DNA from: Akkermansia sp.
Lineage (GTDB): Bacteria > Verrucomicrobiota > Verrucomicrobiia > Verrucomicrobiales > Akkermansiaceae
Length of the DNA: 35,085 nt
NCBI GenBank assembly: GCA_017504805.1
Contig: JAFVQN010000002.1
Location: 1-35,085 of the forward strand
Reading direction: 5' to 3'
Shown here piece by piece: positions 31,811 to 35,085 of the stretch (within the stretch, counting starts at the first letter, position 1; the number at the start of each line of letters is the position of its first letter). The notes under the pieces were generated by a model, which was given only the letters and a program-made list of their open reading frames with translations, ran no database searches and was not told the DNA's origin. Made by a program: the position numbers and the translations under genes.

Positions 31811-32641
31811 ATGAAGATTTTGCCCATTCTGCTTGTATGCGCCGCTGCTGTAGCCCTGCTTCCCGCAGAGGCCCAGGGTCGCCGCTCCTCCCGCGCCGCT
31901 TCCGGCGCCGCCTCTACCAAAGCCGCAGAGCCGGCTGAGCCGTCCACCGGTGTGCGCTTCGCCATCTGCTCGCCCGGCGGCATCAGTATGCCCTCCCCGC
32001 TGTATGTGCAGGCCGGTAAGGAATTCAAGGCAATCCAGATTGGCTCCCGCACGCCCAGCATGCGTGTGCGGCCCGTCGGCGGTGTCATCAAGTTCTGGGA
32101 CAAGGACCCCACGCCCCCTGTTGCACTGGAAGACAAGGGGAAGAAGGCCGCTGCTCCCGCACCTAAGGACCTGCCGGAACCCATCTTCAGCGTGACGGTA
32201 CCCGCCGGCACCGCAGACAAGGCCATCTGCATCCTCTCCCCCAGCAAGGAAATCAAGAAGACACAGGCTATCTTCATGGATGAAAAAGCCTTCCCGCGCA
32301 AAGGCATGCACGTCATCAACCTCTCTTCCTATCCGCTGCAGATTCTCACCTCCGAAACCGGCGATTTCAAGGATAAGAAAGAAAGCTCGGTGGGCGTGTA
32401 CCAGCGCGAAAACGGTATCTGCGAGAGCAACAGCTGGAGCTTCAACGGCGAAAAGGGGCAGAAGGTTTCTTTCGTGCTCTCCTATAAGGAAAAAGGAGCC
32501 AAGACCTACAAGCGAATGAAGGCATCCACTTTCGTGATTTCGGGAACACAGTCCATGATTAACATCGTGGTGAAAGACCCCACGCGCAACATGCCCAAGC
32601 TGATGCCGCTGCAGATTGCTGAAGGCAAGAAGTCCAAGTAA
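31811..32641 (+). CDS. Secreted protein of unknown function
   Basis: I do not recognise a family. The 276-residue protein begins with a signal peptide (MKILPILLVCAAAVALLPAEA). A low-complexity Ser/Ala/Lys linker (about 23-45) follows, then a basic, mostly beta-stranded body with two recognisable halves. The first half has AICSPGGISMPSPLYVQAG and a stretch interrupted by a KGKKAAAPAPKD linker near residue 110. The second half is LNLSSYPLQIL-like and ends in MINIVVKDPTRNMPKLMPLQIAEGKKSK. No cysteine lipobox or membrane anchor is present, so the product is probably periplasmic. It is the first gene of a plus-strand unit that continues with the kinase 38 nt on. Confidence 0.75.
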   Translation: MKILPILLVCAAAVALLPAEAQGRRSSRAASGAASTKAAEPAEPSTGVRFAICSPGGISMPSPLYVQAGKEFKAIQIGSRTPSMRVRPVGGVIKFWDKDPTPPVALEDKGKKAAAPAPKDLPEPIFSVTVPAGTADKAICILSPSKEIKKTQAIFMDEKAFPRKGMHVINLSSYPLQILTSETGDFKDKKESSVGVYQRENGICESNSWSFNGEKGQKVSFVLSYKEKGAKTYKRMKASTFVISGTQSMINIVVKDPTRNMPKLMPLQIAEGKKSK

Positions 32642-32679
32642 AGCAGCCCGGTCCAGTCTCTCTCCCTCCCCCCACGACC

Positions 32680-33825
32680 ATGCCTGAAATTCTTACAGAA
32701 GGACCTGTGGCCGAGCGCATTGCACGCATCGGTGATCAATTTGCCGTGTCAGGAGACTTCCTGTATGGCGAAGAACTGCGCAATGGCCACATCAACACCA
32801 CCTACCGCGCCTGCTACCGCACGGAAGATGGCCACGAGGACCGCTACATCCTCCAGCGCATCAATGAATACGTATTCAAAGACCCGGCCCAGGTGATGCG
32901 CAACGTGGAAAAAGTGACCCGCCACATCACCTGGAAACTCCTGCGCCGCCGCCGCGACGCCGCCGGCCAGACCCTCAACCTCTTCCCCGCCCGCGGTGGC
33001 CGCAACTACATTGTGCTGCCCGAGGAAGGCGGCATGTGGCGCTGCTACAACAATATCGAAGGCACCCATACCTACGACGTGGTTGAAAACACCCGCCAGG
33101 CCTACCAGGCGGGCTTCGCCTTCGGTTCGTTCCAGGACCTCATCTGCGATATGAACCCGGAGGACATCCGCGAATCCATCCCGGATTTCCACAACACCCC
33201 GAAACGCTATGCCGACCTGCTCAAGAGCGCCGAGGCTGATGTGATGGGACGCGCCGCAAACTGCCGGGCCGAGCTGGAGCTGCTCGCAGGCTGGGCCAAC
33301 CGCTACTCCCGCATCACCGACATGCTGGCCACCGGTGAAATCCCCACCCGCATCACCCACAATGACACCAAAATCAACAATGTCATGCTCGATGAGGAAA
33401 CTGATGATGCCGTATGCGTCATCGACCTGGACACCGTGATGCCCGGCTCCGTGCTCTACGACTTCGGCGACATGGTGCGCACCGCTACCTGCATGGCCAG
33501 GGAAGATGAGGAGGACCTCTCCCTGGTACGCATGGAGATGCCCTTCTTCGAATCACTGGCGGAGGGGTATCTGGACGCCGCCCACAATTTCCTGACCCAG
33601 AGGGAGGTGGAGTTCATGCCCTTCTCCGGCTGGCTCATCACCACCGAAATCGGTATCCGTTTCCTGACCGACTATCTGGACGGCGACAAATACTTCCGCA
33701 CCGAAAAGCCGGAGCACAACCTCATCCGCGCCCGCAACCAGCTCAAACTGGCCCAGAGTATTGACAGCCAGCTGATTTCCATGGGCAAGTATGTGCGCAG
33801 GCTCATGAAATCATACTCAAACTGA
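32680..33825 (+). CDS. NahK-like aminoglycoside-phosphotransferase-fold sugar kinase
   Basis: The 381-residue protein has the APH/choline-kinase fold and is closest in pattern to N-acetylhexosamine 1-kinase (NahK/LnpB), which makes GlcNAc-1-P or GalNAc-1-P from sugars released from mucin-type glycans or human milk oligosaccharides. The N-terminal part has NGHINTTYRA (loop over ATP). The catalytic loop is THNDTKINN, with H227 and catalytic base D229, and the metal-binding motif is VIDLDTVMPG (D249, D251), followed by YDFGDMVR. NahK proteins share HNDTKxNN and IDLDTVMPG almost exactly. It has no signal peptide and is cytosolic. It lies 38 nt after the secreted protein and 4 nt before the next secreted protein. 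The substrate is inferred; no lacto-N-biose phosphorylase gene is in the window. Confidence 0.85.
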   Translation: MPEILTEGPVAERIARIGDQFAVSGDFLYGEELRNGHINTTYRACYRTEDGHEDRYILQRINEYVFKDPAQVMRNVEKVTRHITWKLLRRRRDAAGQTLNLFPARGGRNYIVLPEEGGMWRCYNNIEGTHTYDVVENTRQAYQAGFAFGSFQDLICDMNPEDIRESIPDFHNTPKRYADLLKSAEADVMGRAANCRAELELLAGWANRYSRITDMLATGEIPTRITHNDTKINNVMLDEETDDAVCVIDLDTVMPGSVLYDFGDMVRTATCMAREDEEDLSLVRMEMPFFESLAEGYLDAAHNFLTQREVEFMPFSGWLITTEIGIRFLTDYLDGDKYFRTEKPEHNLIRARNQLKLAQSIDSQLISMGKYVRRLMKSYSN

Positions 33826-33829
33826 TTCC

Positions 33830-34789
33830 ATGCGGAACCGCGTAAGAAAGCTGCTGGGGGGGCTGTGCCTGCTCGCCGCGCTGGCTGCACCGGCAGCGCA
33901 GGCCAAGGGTGATTCGTGGACTCTCAGCAAGCTTACGGAGGAATTCAGCAACGTCAATGACGTGGGCAGGCACGTGTGCCTGGTACACGATGGCTGGCAA
34001 CTCGCCTTTTTCTCGGATGACCGGATTGATATCGGCGCAATCTTCATCAGTGAGCAGCCGAAACACAAGCACCACCAGCACAACATGGAGCAGATCGCCA
34101 GACGCGCTGCCAGGCTCATCGGCATGAGCGAGCCGCAGATTCTGGAACTGGAGGAGAGCAAGCGGAAAACAGCCATCGTCATCGACCAGAAAATCATCTC
34201 CCGCCTGGCCGAAAGAGCCGACCACGCCCTGACTGGCAGCCCGCTGGCCGGCATGGCCTTCCTGCTGGAGCAGGAGTATTTCTACATCCACAACCTGCGG
34301 CCGAATGGCTACCTGCACTGGAAAACGGTGAAGAAAAGCGGGGTGGAGCTTCTCATGCCCATGGCACCGGATGAATTATCGGCCATAGAGGTAGTGGGCC
34401 GGCAGTACATGGATGACTACGCTTGCGGCGTTCTGGCCCGTAAACTGGGGCTCGGCGGCAACACAGCCCCGCGCTCACGCCGCATAGCACTGAGCCAGGA
34501 AATGGGGGTTTTCAACATCCCGTACATGAACACCAGCAGCGGCATTCTCGCCGCGCACAAGGACCGCCGCGTCATCTTCGGTAAAAAAAGCGCCGTAAAT
34601 CACATGTTCCACAACCGCTACGGCGGCACCCTGCTCTACCCCTCCCAGGCCTGCGACTGGCCCAAGCCCAAGGAAGAACCCAGGCCCACTGAGCTTACCC
34701 CGGAACCAGAGAAAAAGGAAGCTCCCCCCCTCACCCCGGCAGAGGCCCGCAAGGCTTATGAGGAGTACCTCAGAACCCTGGGCGCCTGA
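33830..34789 (+). CDS. Secreted protein of unknown function with a Pro/Glu-rich tail
   Basis: I do not recognise a family. The 319-residue protein has a signal peptide (MRNRVRKLLGGLCLLAALAAPAAQA) and a mixed alpha/beta body. It has histidines in KHKHHQHNMEQ (about 83-93), a helix ARRAARLIGM, and later MDDYACGVLARKLGLGG and VFNIPYMNTSSGILAAHKDRR. The tail is Pro/Glu/Lys-rich (about 280-303) and ends in a short helix (AEARKAYEEYLRTL). It probably stays in the periplasm or on the cell surface. It starts 4 nt after the kinase stop, so it is co-transcribed with it. A G7 run lies within the signal-peptide codons (33856-33862) and a C7 run near the 3' end. No convincing terminator follows. Confidence 0.72.
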   Translation: MRNRVRKLLGGLCLLAALAAPAAQAKGDSWTLSKLTEEFSNVNDVGRHVCLVHDGWQLAFFSDDRIDIGAIFISEQPKHKHHQHNMEQIARRAARLIGMSEPQILELEESKRKTAIVIDQKIISRLAERADHALTGSPLAGMAFLLEQEYFYIHNLRPNGYLHWKTVKKSGVELLMPMAPDELSAIEVVGRQYMDDYACGVLARKLGLGGNTAPRSRRIALSQEMGVFNIPYMNTSSGILAAHKDRRVIFGKKSAVNHMFHNRYGGTLLYPSQACDWPKPKEEPRPTELTPEPEKKEAPPLTPAEARKAYEEYLRTLGA

Positions 34790-34880
34790 TACCCGCCCGC
34801 AACAGCCGCCTGCCCCCGCTCTCTTCTTCCGGATTGAGCGTCCGGCACCTGCTGTTTCCTGAACATCGGAAGTATGCATG

Positions 34881-35085
34881 CTTATTGATGAGGCAATTAA
34901 AGATTGATGTGTTATCCGTATTGGTGGTGACGGACAAATTGGAATTTGGCGAGCCGCAGGCGAGCGGAATTCTGAGCCCCGCCTACTGGCGGGGCGGTAA
35001 GTTCAATAGCCCAGGGCGTAAGCCCTGGGGTAAAGTGAAAATAGTAACCGAACCCCGAGCGGAGCGAGTGGGTGGCAGACGTGGA
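34881..35085 (+). repeat. Family 1 modular hairpin repeat, right copy
   Basis: This copy starts about 90 nt after the preceding gene, on the plus strand, so its orientation is opposite to the copy at 1-210. The block 34893-34942 matches 197-148 (minus strand) at 48 of 50 positions, and CTTATTG just before it is shared as well. After it come GAGCCGCAGGCGAGC, the shared GGAATTCTGAGCCCC, then stems GCCCCGCC/GGCGGGGC, CCCAGGGC/GCCCTGGG and an ACCCCGAGC/GAGTGGGT pair near the window end. No gene is visible between 34790 and the end of the window. Confidence 0.75.

Noticed and set aside
33856..33862. G7 run in the signal-peptide codons of the secreted protein at 33830 as a phase-variation switch
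   Set aside because: Seven bases is short for frequent slippage and the frame is open here; kept only as a remark on the gene.

Overview
The window looks like a chromosomal segment of a GC-rich Verrucomicrobiota bacterium, most likely an Akkermansia relative. Reasons: a giant classical autotransporter whose signal peptide begins MKLHLPK, as in Akkermansia autotransporters; a kinase of the N-acetylhexosamine 1-kinase (NahK) type; almost no Shine-Dalgarno sequences; many secreted proteins without recognisable domains. The genus is inferred from gene style, not from a marker gene.

Layout. (1) 216-3821, minus strand: purB (adenylosuccinate lyase) followed after 9 nt by a cytoplasmic six-hairpin glycosidase-like protein. 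(2) 4129-9849, minus: a very large alpha-2-macroglobulin-family protein whose thioester motif is lost. (3) 10511-21184, minus: a 3557-residue autotransporter. It is flanked on both sides by blocks of an unusual modular palindromic repeat (9941-10400 and 22155-22610). (4) 21389-22073, minus: tRNA-Gln(CTG) with its own promoter and terminator, then a membrane-anchored rhodanese. (5) 22723-31486, minus: holA-mnmG (ATGA overlap), dnaX-ybaB, a MacA/MacB-like split efflux system (adaptor, ATPase, permease), and a small conserved protein. (6) 31811-34789, plus: a secreted protein of unknown function, a NahK-like sugar kinase and a second secreted unknown.

The intergenic DNA is the most unusual part. 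Three repeat families are present. Family 1 lies at both window ends as an inverted pair: a 50-nt block with 48 identities, plus exchangeable hairpins, each copy placed just after the 3' end of a gene. Family 2 has four units in two blocks. Each unit is a near-symmetric array of short hairpins separated by GATATCGTC on the left arm and GACGATATC on the right arm, around a conserved core that carries a 17-nt palindrome. Family 3 is a 212-bp MITE-like element with perfect 15-bp terminal inverted repeats and an 8-bp flanking duplication, inserted directly in front of holA. A relative lacking the right end lies upstream of purB, and the two copies differ in the number of an internal 7-bp tandem repeat.

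Good sigma70-like promoters (17-bp spacers) can be read for purB, the macroglobulin, the tRNA and the secreted protein at 31811, and a weaker one for the autotransporter. A C10 homopolymer lies just before the start codon of the ABC ATPase. No CRISPR array, prophage or intact transposase gene was seen.
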